Assembly: GCA_036558645.1 (NCBI GenBank)
Contig: DATBFG010000088.1
Span: forward strand, 31,081-95,080
DNA length: 64,000 nucleotides
Direction of reading: 5' to 3'
DNA from: DATBFG01 sp036558645
GTDB lineage: Bacteria; Acidobacteriota; Terriglobia; Terriglobales; Acidobacteriaceae
In this document: positions 51,189 through 59,937 of the stretch, one piece after another
Numbering within the stretch: the first letter of the stretch is position 1
Layout: every line of letters starts with the position of its first letter
The notes under the pieces: model-generated
The model's input: the letters and a program-made list of their open reading frames with translations, nothing else
What the model was told of the DNA's origin: nothing
The model's database searches: none
Program-made: the position numbers and the translations under genes

Positions 51189-52361
51189 ATGATTGAGTCG
51201 CCAAAAAGTTTTGGCCTTACCCGACGGCAGTTTGTGACCACAACCGCAGCTGGTTTTGTTGCTAGTAACTTTGTACCAGGTAACCAGACTTTGATGGGTA
51301 ATGCAGGCTCAAGACCGAATCAGCAAAAGCGCGTCATCATCGACACTGATCCTGGTGTGGACGATGCCTTTGCATTGCTGCTTGCGATGCGTTCACCGGA
51401 ATTGAAGATTGAAGGTATCACGCCTGTTGCCGGAAACGTGCCTCTTCACCTCACGCTTCCGAACGCCTTACGCATGGTCGAACTTGCGGGTCGGACAGAT
51501 ATACCGGTTGCGGTCGGTGCCAGCGTTCCCTTGGTTCGTCGGTTGGTGACGGCCGAATACGCACACGGTGATAACGGACTAGGTGGTGCCGTGTTTCCCG
51601 AGCCTAAGACCAAACCTGTCTCCGAGCCTGCATCAGAGTTTATCCGGGAAATCGTGCGGAAGTATCCCGGGGAAGTCACATTGATCACACTGGGCCCTCT
51701 TACGAACATCGCCACGGCGCTCACCATTGATAACAAGCTCGCGGAAGCGATCCGTGGTGTAGTGATGATGGGAGGATCCTTGTCAGGCGGCAACATAACT
51801 CCAGCTGCTGAGTTCAATGTCTATGTGGATCCGGAGGCTGCTCGCGTGGTGTTTCAGTCGGGCATCCCTATCATGATGGTTGGGCTGGACGTAACCCGCA
51901 AGACTTCGCTGACCGACGAACACGTGCATCAGTTGGAGTCCCAGCAAGATCCGGTAAGCCAGGCCGCCGCGAAAATAGGCCGAAATGCCATCGATCACAA
52001 TCGCAAGGAAGGTTTCCTTGTGGGACCGAATATGCACGACTCCCTCGCGGTGGCGTCGTTCCTGGATCCCTCCATCGTGACCTGGGCCGAATACTACGTG
52101 GATGTCGAAACGACAGGAGAACTCACAGCCGGCGAGACCTTGGGATACAGCCCCAACGCTGGAGACCTGAAGCGCCGTCCGGGAATGGAGAATCATGCTC
52201 CTTCGACCATGCCCATTCATGGTTCAGCGCCGACATTGGCCCACACCGCCACATCTCCAAACGTAAGAGAAAAATACACGCCAAATGCCAAGGTAGGAGT
52301 GGATGTAGATTCAAAGCGCTTTTTTGATCTATTGATCGGTCGCTTATCAGGCAAGCAGTAG
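51189..52361 (+). CDS. Tat-exported nucleoside hydrolase, paralog 4 (canonical)
   Basis: 390 residues. The N-terminus LTRRQFVTTTAAGFVASNF is a twin-arginine signal, so the enzyme is exported folded, possibly with its calcium. RVIIDTDPGVDDAFALLLAM is the canonical loop, AHGDNGLGGAVFPEP has the His-Gly-x-x-Gly-Leu motif, LGPLTNIATAL and EFNVYVDPEAARV complete the site. It carries an extra C-terminal loop (about 325-355) also seen in paralog 1 (the E-T-x-G-E-x-T-x-G-E-T region). It sits between two variant-loop paralogs. Confidence 0.92.
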   Translation: MIESPKSFGLTRRQFVTTTAAGFVASNFVPGNQTLMGNAGSRPNQQKRVIIDTDPGVDDAFALLLAMRSPELKIEGITPVAGNVPLHLTLPNALRMVELAGRTDIPVAVGASVPLVRRLVTAEYAHGDNGLGGAVFPEPKTKPVSEPASEFIREIVRKYPGEVTLITLGPLTNIATALTIDNKLAEAIRGVVMMGGSLSGGNITPAAEFNVYVDPEAARVVFQSGIPIMMVGLDVTRKTSLTDEHVHQLESQQDPVSQAAAKIGRNAIDHNRKEGFLVGPNMHDSLAVASFLDPSIVTWAEYYVDVETTGELTAGETLGYSPNAGDLKRRPGMENHAPSTMPIHGSAPTLAHTATSPNVREKYTPNAKVGVDVDSKRFFDLLIGRLSGKQ

Positions 52362-52390
52362 GCAACAACTTCGAAACAGGTGAGGGCTGA

Positions 52391-53482
52391 ATGAAAGCTT
52401 GGCGGATAACACTGTTCACGACTGTATTGCTGCTGACCAGCCTTTCTGCGTGGTCACAACAAAAACGCAAGGTGATCATCGACCAGGATGCGGCGGGCCC
52501 GGCAGGAACGGATCAAACAGCTATGCTGTTACTCATCCAGTCGCCGCAGACGGATGTCCTTGGAATCACGGTGGTGACCGGGGACGAATGGCTGAACGCT
52601 GAGGTAGCACACACGTTGCGAATGCTCGAACTCGTAGGCCGAACAGACATTCCGGTCATGCGTGGAGCGGAATATCCGCTGATCCGCCGCAAGGAAGAAA
52701 CAGAACTATGGGAACAGCGTTATGGGTCCGTTACCTGGCTGGGAGCATGGACGCCAAAGTTCTACCACCCGCCGAATGAACTCGGCAACATGCCAGAGGG
52801 CATGCCGACCACCAAAGCCGCCGAGGAGGATGCGGCGCACTTCCTGGTGCGCCTGGTGCACCAGTTTCCCGGCGAGATCACGATTTACGCCGGTGGGCCT
52901 CTAACTAATCTAGCCCTGGCGATTGCGATCGATCCTGAATTTCCTAAGCTAGCGCGGGAATTGGTCTTTATGGGCGCAAGCTTGAATCCGCAGACCGACA
53001 ATCCAGAATTCCTGAATAACCCCCGTCATGAGTTCAATGTGTGGTTCGACCCGGAAGCTACTCACATCGTCCTGACCGCACCTTGGAAAAGGATCGTCTG
53101 TACAACCGTTGATATCTCTGTGAAGACGCAACTGACCAAGGATCTAATCGACAAGGTAAAAGCAGGAAGTTCGCCGTCAGCAAGGTACATGGGCCAATAT
53201 TCGCAGCTATACGGCGAATATAACTACCTTTGGGACGAACTTGCTGCAGTTGCATGGCTCGACCCAAGCGTCATCACGAAGACCGAAAAGCGTTACATGG
53301 ACATCGATATCGACCATGGTGCAGGCTACGGAAACATTCTCACGTGGACCGATCCGGTAAAACCGAAGCTTGAGGTTCAACCGGTCGAAATCCAGGTAGA
53401 TCTCGATAAGGACAAGTTCTATAAGGAATATGTCGAGCTGTTAACCGCGCCTACACCAAAGAGGAGCGATTCGCGAAAGTAG
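52391..53482 (+). CDS. Exported nucleoside hydrolase-like protein, paralog 5 (variant calcium loop)
   Basis: 363 residues with signal peptide MKAWRITLFTTVLLLTSLSA. Loop 1 is VIIDQDAAGPAGTDQTAMLL: D-Q-D, a three-residue insertion and a single trailing Asp, as in paralog 3. LGITVVTGDEWLNAEVAHTL, GGPLTNLALAIAID, LVFMGASL and EFNVWFDPEATHI are conserved. Last gene of the three-hydrolase operon; the convergent CRTAC1 gene ends 7 bases away. Confidence 0.88.
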   Translation: MKAWRITLFTTVLLLTSLSAWSQQKRKVIIDQDAAGPAGTDQTAMLLLIQSPQTDVLGITVVTGDEWLNAEVAHTLRMLELVGRTDIPVMRGAEYPLIRRKEETELWEQRYGSVTWLGAWTPKFYHPPNELGNMPEGMPTTKAAEEDAAHFLVRLVHQFPGEITIYAGGPLTNLALAIAIDPEFPKLARELVFMGASLNPQTDNPEFLNNPRHEFNVWFDPEATHIVLTAPWKRIVCTTVDISVKTQLTKDLIDKVKAGSSPSARYMGQYSQLYGEYNYLWDELAAVAWLDPSVITKTEKRYMDIDIDHGAGYGNILTWTDPVKPKLEVQPVEIQVDLDKDKFYKEYVELLTAPTPKRSDSRK

Positions 53483-53488
53483 GGAGAC

Positions 53489-56400
53489 CTAGTGTGGCAG
53501 CTGAGTTAAAGCACGCTCCGCTGCGGCGTTCCCAGGACGATGTTTGAGTAGATCAAGAAGTATGGCCCGCGCCTTTTCAGTCGCACCCTCAATGGCATAA
53601 ACCTGTGCCAAGTTGAGGTAGGCTTGATCGAAATCTGGTGCAACCCGGATGCATTCTTCGAATGTGTGTACCGCCTCATCGCGCCGGCGCGTTCGCAGGT
53701 ATAGCACACCTAAGTTGTTCAGCGCCTCAGGATAATCGGGGCGGTACTTGAGCGCCTTTTGTAGATATTCATAGGCGTGCTCGCTGTCATCACTCTGGGC
53801 GAATACCATCGCAAGGCTATAGTTGGCTTCGGCATCTTGTGGATGCGCCGCCACTGCCCGTTCCAGGATTTGTCTCGCTTTGTCCCATTGCTGCTTTCGG
53901 CGATAAGCGTTCCCAAGGTTGAGCAACGCAATCGGGTGCTCGGGGTTGAGTTTCAGCGCTTCCTCAAAGTTAGCGATGGCATCATCGATGTTGCCTGCAT
54001 TGGCCTGTAGCAGGCCGAGGTTGTTCCAGGAGTTCGGCAATGTATCGGGGTATCCGGCAACAAGCTTTGTCGCTCGCTCAAAACTCTCGCGCGCTTCGGC
54101 CAGTCTGTTTTGCTTGAGGTAGACGCTGCCGATACCGTATGTGGCCTCAGCACTCGTTGGATCACCTGATAGCGCCAGTTCGAAAGCCGCAAAAGCCTGG
54201 TCGAAATATTCTCGCTGAAAATAAACCGAGCCATATGAGAGGTAGTTCCGCCGAAACTCGTCGGAGTCCGCTACTCCCGGGAAGGGAAGTGCCTTGGCTT
54301 GTCGCTCCGCCGAAGTCTTAGGCATGTTTTGGCTATCACGCTCGACCTGCGGCGGGCTGAATGGTCCTTGGTAAACCTTAACAATGGAACCCGTGTGGTC
54401 AATCAGAAAGGATGTGGGCAACGTTAAGTCGCGATGTCGATCGAACAAGTACCGATAAAGAGTGTTGTAAATGCCCGCGAAATCGTCTGAGCCCCAAAGA
54501 ACACGTAAGGAAAAACCACGCGACATTGCGCGAACACGATCCCGATTCTGTTGATCGTCAAGATTTACGGCAACCGCCGGTAGCCCTTTTGCCTGCAGTT
54601 GCTGGAGCAGTTTCACCGGCTCTGCAGAAGTTGACGAGCCCAATGCCCAGAGATGGAGGAAAAGAGGCCTTCCGCGAAAAGTCGCCAGGGAGACGACCGT
54701 GCCATTGAGATCCGGCAGTGAGAAGTCCGGAGCCGGTATCGGTGCGATCAGCCACGTCTCCACAGTTTCCGGCAATGCCTCGGCAGTCGATGGTTCGATC
54801 GGCTGTGTGTGTCGAAAATCTGTTTTTGCGAACGGCTCAACTCTCTCGGGTGGCGTTCCTTCACGAACCCAGATGCGGTGTCCCACGGGTAAGTCATGGA
54901 GTTCCTGTACAGTCCCGCTGGGCCACGCAATGGTCGCACGCAGTGTTCCAGTGTCCTCACCAAGACCAAAAAACAGTTCTTTGCTATGTTGCGACACAAA
55001 TCCGGAACCCGCCTGCAGGGATCGTGTTTGCCGGTGCGACGCGGTCTCCACCGTGATCTTTGCGCCAATTCCATCACGATTGCTTTTCACGCCGCTCAAG
55101 CGGAATGAAATGGAGCTACCCAGTTTCGGCACGATGTTTTGCAGTATTCGTATCTGCGGCGAGTTGCGATTCTTAACGATCACTTCCAATCGACCGTCAC
55201 GGTCGATGTCGGCAAGTGCAAAGGCGCGCCCATCCTCCAAAAAATCCAGCCCAATCGCGCCCGACACGTCAGAAAAGGTGCCATCTCGATTGTTAGCATA
55301 GAAGACGTTGCGTTCGCAACCGCTCCAGGTCCCATCGGAACGCAGCAGGTCGTTGATGGCGTTCCATCCCTGCTCGTAGTCCGCTGACGGCCTCACCTCC
55401 GCCGGGGAATTGGCAACTACCTGCCTCCAAAAGAAACTGTTCAAGTCTTCAGGCGAGATTCCAGAGACCATTCCGTTTGTGACGTAGATGTCCGAAAAAC
55501 CGTCGTGGTCGAAATCCCAGGCATCGCTCGACCAACTCCAGCGTCCCATTTGAATGCCAGCCTCGTTGCTGACATTGTCGAAGGTACCATCCCCCTTGTT
55601 CTTGAACATGGAATTGCCCATCGCGTGTTTGCGGTATAAACCTCGTGCAAGGGTCGCGCTGTCTTTCTGGAACATGTCCTGTTCAGAAACTCGCAGTCCT
55701 GCAGCTGTCCACATGTTTGCGATGTAGAGATCATCCTTGCCGTCGTTGTTGTAATCGAGCCAGCAGACGCTCATTCCGGCGCCGACATCTTCTAAATTGG
55801 TTTGCGCAGCGACATCGGTGAAAGTGCCATCCCGGTTGTTGCGATATAGATTCTTTCGCCCGAAGTCATTTACGACGTACAGGTCAGGCCAGCCGTCACG
55901 GTTGTAGTCATTCCAGGCACAGCAGAAGCTGTAGCGAGTATTGTTTTGATTGAGTCCAGCTTGGTTCGTGACGTCTTGAAACGTGCCATCACGGTTGTTT
56001 CGCATCAGGAAATTAGGCGGACCGTTCTCAGCAGCATAATAAGGAGACGGATACTTATATTGCCCAGTACCCTGATAATAAAGATAAAGACAAAAGTACA
56101 CATCAAGCCAACCGTCACGGTCATAATCCGCAACCGCAGCCCCTGTAAACGTTCCTCGCGGAGGGTTCGCGAATTGGAACGCGTCTGGCTTGAGCGTGAA
56201 CTTGCCTCGGCCCTGGTTCAAAAAGAGCAGTGGACCGTTCGTCCGCACAACAATCACATCCTGTCGCCCACTGTTATTGAAATCCGCAAATAGTGCACAT
56301 GAGGTATTTTCAATGACACCAAGCCCGGACAACTCAGTGATATCTTCGAAAGTCCCGTCTCCTCGATTGCGATACAAGCGATTGGGAAGCCCCGCGGGTT

Positions 56401-57277
56401 GACACACGTACAAGTCGTCTAATCCATCTCCGTCGATGTCAGCGACAGACACCCCATTGTGGCCGTAAATGTCGATGCCGCATGCGCCATCAAGCACCGT
56501 ACGCCAGTAATCAACTCCCTTGAGCATTTGACCCTGATACGAATCATTTTTCCCCAAATATTGAGCTGTCACATCAGCGAATACTTGCTGGGCCGCAGCA
56601 CTTCGTCTCTCCTCCGTCCCGTGCCACGAGCGGATCGTGAGCTGGTCTCCGCCGGCCAAAATCCAGTTGATGAACCATTCTCCAGTGCGCTGTTCGCGAA
56701 AGATGTCTTTCGACCTACCAACGAGTTCATAGCGAACTGTTGTCTGCAGGCTGTTTCCATTCACATGAATACTTGTCACCTGGAACTCGGCCGTAAGAAT
56801 CTCTGTGAATTCTTCTAGCCATGATTGCAGCGCCACCATGAAAGGTTTGTTCTCAAGCACCAACTCTGGACTGAAATCGCGAAGCTCAGCCTGGACAACT
56901 GGGCCACTCCTCGTAGTCCGGGATTTCACCGGAGCAAACTTGCCTCCAGCGAAACCTGGCGCGAGCGCTTTCTTAATCGAATCGAACGCCGTCGGCGATC
57001 GTTTCAGCTCCGTAGTCCACTGATCGAAAACTGCCGCCACTTCTTCCGCATATTTTTCGCTAATGAAGTCATCCGAACCGGTTTTCACCTTGAGCAGCGT
57101 GGCGTCGATCGGCAACTGCGCCCGATAATGAGGATGGAGATGAAATCCAGACTCAGTAAACGATGTTTGTGACGCCTGAAACGGCGAAGACCAACTTGGC
57201 GAGATTCCCGATGGGAAAAAGGCTGCCGACGCTCCCTGGCAACATCGCAGTAGAAATTCGCGGCGGGTCTGGCTCAT
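53489..57277 (-). CDS. CRTAC1/ASPIC-UnbV protein fused to a degenerate thioredoxin domain and TPRs
   Basis: 1262 residues from ATG 57277, which starts a Tat-type signal (MSQTRREFLLRCCQGASAAF). Residues about 270-700 are FG-GAP/VCBS calcium-binding repeats (VADIDGDGLDDLYVCQPAGL, DYDRDGWLDVYFCLYLYYQG, GRKNLYRNNRDGTFTDVAA). The ASPIC/UnbV domain lies at about 725-805 (RLSGVKSNRDGIGAKITV, IAWPSGTVQELHDLPVGHR). Next is a TlpA-like thioredoxin fold (about 840-1000) whose active site reads LWALGSSTSAEP instead of W-C-x-x-C: both cysteines are gone. TPRs fill about 1010-1262. A large secreted or surface binding protein, placed among nucleoside genes; function unknown. Confidence 0.88.
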   Translation of the reverse strand: MSQTRREFLLRCCQGASAAFFPSGISPSWSSPFQASQTSFTESGFHLHPHYRAQLPIDATLLKVKTGSDDFISEKYAEEVAAVFDQWTTELKRSPTAFDSIKKALAPGFAGGKFAPVKSRTTRSGPVVQAELRDFSPELVLENKPFMVALQSWLEEFTEILTAEFQVTSIHVNGNSLQTTVRYELVGRSKDIFREQRTGEWFINWILAGGDQLTIRSWHGTEERRSAAAQQVFADVTAQYLGKNDSYQGQMLKGVDYWRTVLDGACGIDIYGHNGVSVADIDGDGLDDLYVCQPAGLPNRLYRNRGDGTFEDITELSGLGVIENTSCALFADFNNSGRQDVIVVRTNGPLLFLNQGRGKFTLKPDAFQFANPPRGTFTGAAVADYDRDGWLDVYFCLYLYYQGTGQYKYPSPYYAAENGPPNFLMRNNRDGTFQDVTNQAGLNQNNTRYSFCCAWNDYNRDGWPDLYVVNDFGRKNLYRNNRDGTFTDVAAQTNLEDVGAGMSVCWLDYNNDGKDDLYIANMWTAAGLRVSEQDMFQKDSATLARGLYRKHAMGNSMFKNKGDGTFDNVSNEAGIQMGRWSWSSDAWDFDHDGFSDIYVTNGMVSGISPEDLNSFFWRQVVANSPAEVRPSADYEQGWNAINDLLRSDGTWSGCERNVFYANNRDGTFSDVSGAIGLDFLEDGRAFALADIDRDGRLEVIVKNRNSPQIRILQNIVPKLGSSISFRLSGVKSNRDGIGAKITVETASHRQTRSLQAGSGFVSQHSKELFFGLGEDTGTLRATIAWPSGTVQELHDLPVGHRIWVREGTPPERVEPFAKTDFRHTQPIEPSTAEALPETVETWLIAPIPAPDFSLPDLNGTVVSLATFRGRPLFLHLWALGSSTSAEPVKLLQQLQAKGLPAVAVNLDDQQNRDRVRAMSRGFSLRVLWGSDDFAGIYNTLYRYLFDRHRDLTLPTSFLIDHTGSIVKVYQGPFSPPQVERDSQNMPKTSAERQAKALPFPGVADSDEFRRNYLSYGSVYFQREYFDQAFAAFELALSGDPTSAEATYGIGSVYLKQNRLAEARESFERATKLVAGYPDTLPNSWNNLGLLQANAGNIDDAIANFEEALKLNPEHPIALLNLGNAYRRKQQWDKARQILERAVAAHPQDAEANYSLAMVFAQSDDSEHAYEYLQKALKYRPDYPEALNNLGVLYLRTRRRDEAVHTFEECIRVAPDFDQAYLNLAQVYAIEGATEKARAILLDLLKHRPGNAAAERALTQLPH

Positions 57278-57441
57278 GGTCGTCTGATCTGTCGGAGGGA
57301 AATCCCGTCGACCACGCGCCTCCTTGTGCGACTCAGAACGTATCCCTCGGAAAGCGGAATGGAATCGCAATCTACCATCGGCTCCGGGGAGCGTCAAGGC
57401 GCTCGTGACGTACAGCGTATGGTACGCTTACGCTGATTTGT

Positions 57442-58701
57442 ATGCGATTTCTCACCGGCTGTGCGGCGCTGCTTACAATGTTTGCTGTATCTGTGCCTCC
57501 TACCGCAGCGGGCATCTACCAGGAAGTTCCCACTGGCTCAACGTCCTCAGATCTGGAAACGCGCCTTGGCAAGGGCTACGATGCGCTCAAGAACGATCGC
57601 TACGAAGAGGCCGTGGGCCAGTTTCGCGCCGCGCTACAGGCGGATTCCACACTTGCGTTGAGGGCACGCTTTCCGTTGGCTGTCGCCTTATTCGAATTGC
57701 GAAAATACGATGAGGCTCGCCAAGAACTCGAGACGGTTCGCTCGGCCGTTGGCGATCATCCGAACGTGCTCTACTACCTCGGCCGAGCGGACTTGGAAGA
57801 ACGCAATTTCGCTGATGCCGTCAAGTATCTGCAGTCCGCCGTGGCTGATCCGCCCTTTCCAGATACGGCTTACTACCTGGGATACGCCTACGCGAAGCAG
57901 GACAAGCTCGCTCTAGCAGAGAAGTGGTTAAAGAAGGCAGCTGATGCGACGCCAAGAGACAGCCGCGTTCCATATCAATTGGGACTCCTTTATAGGAAGC
58001 AAGGTCGCGCTTCCGAAGCCGATAAAGCAATGGCATTATCGTCCGAGCTGCGGCGGAATGATGATAGCGACAGCAAAATTCGCTTACAGTGCGCGCAGAA
58101 GCTCGAACAGGGGTCGCGCTCGGACGCGTATGCTGTCTGTAACCAGCTCTACGATCCTGACAACAGCGACAAGCTTACCGAACTCGGCACACTGTATGGA
58201 CAGCATGGCGATGTCCAGGCCGCTCTGAAGCCATTACAGCGTGCGGCTGAACTCTCTCCTCAATCGCCGCAAGTTCAATACAATCTTTCCTACGCTTACT
58301 ATCAACTCGGTCGGTTCGAGGAGGCGCGTGCACCACTGGCACGCATCATCAAGAAATGGCCCGACCTCTTTCAGCTGAATGCGTTATATGGAGCCGTGCT
58401 ATTTCAGCTTGGCGACGATGTCAACGCCTATCAGGCGCTGCACAAAGCCAAACAACTGAATCCGGATGACACAGCTACGCTGGAACTCCTTTTTGCGGCA
58501 ACACTCCGCCTTTCAGCGAAGAGCCATGATGCCAGGAATTACGCCGAGTCACTTCGATATCTGGGCGAGGCCGCCCGTTTGCGTCCTAACGATGCGGGGC
58601 CCCACCGACTGATGGCAGAGATCTATACCGAGATGGCTCGCCCGGACCAGGCCGCTGCAGAGAAAGCCACCGCGGACCGTTTGAGCAGCAGCCAGAACTA
58701 G
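57442..58701 (+). CDS. Exported TPR protein
   Basis: 419 residues. MRFLTGCAALLTMFAVSVPP is a signal peptide. The rest is about ten tetratricopeptide repeats (LGKGYDALKNDRYEEAVGQF, YYLGYAYAKQDKLALAEKWL, YNLSYAYYQLGRFEEARAPL). No enzymatic domain. It is divergent from the CRTAC1 gene (164 bases apart), a pairing I recall as common in Acidobacteriota, so the two may share control and function in the same surface assembly. Its 3' end overlaps the convergent NADAR gene by four bases. Confidence 0.85.
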   Translation: MRFLTGCAALLTMFAVSVPPTAAGIYQEVPTGSTSSDLETRLGKGYDALKNDRYEEAVGQFRAALQADSTLALRARFPLAVALFELRKYDEARQELETVRSAVGDHPNVLYYLGRADLEERNFADAVKYLQSAVADPPFPDTAYYLGYAYAKQDKLALAEKWLKKAADATPRDSRVPYQLGLLYRKQGRASEADKAMALSSELRRNDDSDSKIRLQCAQKLEQGSRSDAYAVCNQLYDPDNSDKLTELGTLYGQHGDVQAALKPLQRAAELSPQSPQVQYNLSYAYYQLGRFEEARAPLARIIKKWPDLFQLNALYGAVLFQLGDDVNAYQALHKAKQLNPDDTATLELLFAATLRLSAKSHDARNYAESLRYLGEAARLRPNDAGPHRLMAEIYTEMARPDQAAAEKATADRLSSSQN

Positions 58702-59900
58702 CGCTGCGCCAGAGCCATGTCCCGAATCTGGTTCAGATATCCCACATAAATTGGTATCGGAATGTCGGGAGAGTCGCCATCGTTGAGAAAGTGTTCCAGT
58801 CGAATTTCTTTTGGGATGCCGGCAATGACCTCGCGAAACCGCGCCATCTGTAGATATTTCACCCGCCATATCTCCAGCATGAGCGAACGAAACTCCGGGC
58901 TGATGAATCCCATCTTTCGGTCACCGAGGTAAATGGCATCAAAATGGTGTTCGGCCAAGGTCCTACGAATAGAATCGTCAGGCGCGGCAAAGGTATACAC
59001 GAGATAAAAAGTATCCGCCAGATCTCCCCAAAGCGCCTTCTCCTCTGGCGCGGTGAAGCGGAAAGGCGCCGTGACACGTTGTTGGGCCATGCGCGCCAAT
59101 TCGTTGGGCTGCAGTCCATGGCCCTTTAATTCCTCACGGAAGCGGCGCAGTCGCTCAGGCGCGAGGTTGTAGCGCAGGAATTCGATCGAATACGCATTTG
59201 GAAGATACGTGTTTGGATCAGCGTCAAGCTTTGCCAACCAGGGCGTCCAGTCTCGTTTTTCGAACGCCGTCGTGAGTTGAATGAGTTCGCCGACAGTAGT
59301 GGCGGGATGATACTTCACGGCCTGCCAGAAATGCTCAGTGGAATCGTACGTCGCACCAAACAGTTGAATGCCTTCCGTGATCGGATACCAATTCGAAAGC
59401 ACGTGCGCCGGAATTGGCGGGGCTGCACTCCAACAATTCAGGGAGTGCTTCCATTTCTCCTGGACCGCTAAGAAGGCTTCTGCGTACCCCGGTGGAACAG
59501 GTTCTTTCACTGCCGCCAATGCAGTTCGTAACTCCTCTGCAGTATGGGTGACGAGGGTTTCGACCGGTCGCCCATCGACCATTGAAATTACCCGGCTCTC
59601 CACGCCTCTGCGCAACAGGTCTGACAACACCTCCTGACGGCGCTTATCGTCAAGCGCGCCGGTTTTCTTCCACCGCTGGTCCTGTGTCTGAATATAGGAG
59701 AACATTTCATTCAGCGACTTGAACTCGATAAAGCCATGGAGGGCGAATGTGACTGGATGTCCATCTTTCACGATGACGGTGGATGGCGTCACCAGCGCCT
59801 CGAGCGATACCTGCTGGGCATAAGACAGACTTGGTATCGTCAAAGCAACGAGAGTTACTCCTAGGAGTTTCCATAGACTCCGGGCTCCGCTATTTGACAT
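58698..59900 (-). CDS. Exported NADAR-domain protein (predicted N-glycosidase)
   Basis: 400 residues with signal peptide (LWKLLGVTLVALTIPSLSYA). Residues about 165-385 look like a NADAR (YbiA-type) domain: LSNWYP at 168-173, then GATYDSTEHFWQAVKY at 182-197, the family's S-N-x-Y-P and Y-x-S-x-E-H-x-x-Q-A-x-K motifs, and a C-terminal LMLEIWRVKYLQMARFREVI resembling the family's last helix. Known NADAR enzymes cleave N-glycosidic bonds (YbiA on riboflavin intermediates, others on ADP-ribosyl-guanosine), but they are cytoplasmic; an exported one is odd. Its N-terminal 140 residues are unrecognised. It is 37 bases downstream of the AzgA-type permease gene. Confidence 0.72.
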   Translation of the reverse strand: MSNSGARSLWKLLGVTLVALTIPSLSYAQQVSLEALVTPSTVIVKDGHPVTFALHGFIEFKSLNEMFSYIQTQDQRWKKTGALDDKRRQEVLSDLLRRGVESRVISMVDGRPVETLVTHTAEELRTALAAVKEPVPPGYAEAFLAVQEKWKHSLNCWSAAPPIPAHVLSNWYPITEGIQLFGATYDSTEHFWQAVKYHPATTVGELIQLTTAFEKRDWTPWLAKLDADPNTYLPNAYSIEFLRYNLAPERLRRFREELKGHGLQPNELARMAQQRVTAPFRFTAPEEKALWGDLADTFYLVYTFAAPDDSIRRTLAEHHFDAIYLGDRKMGFISPEFRSLMLEIWRVKYLQMARFREVIAGIPKEIRLEHFLNDGDSPDIPIPIYVGYLNQIRDMALAQR

Positions 59901-59937
59901 CGCAGTTTTCTCCTCAACGTCAACGCTGCGCGAGAAA

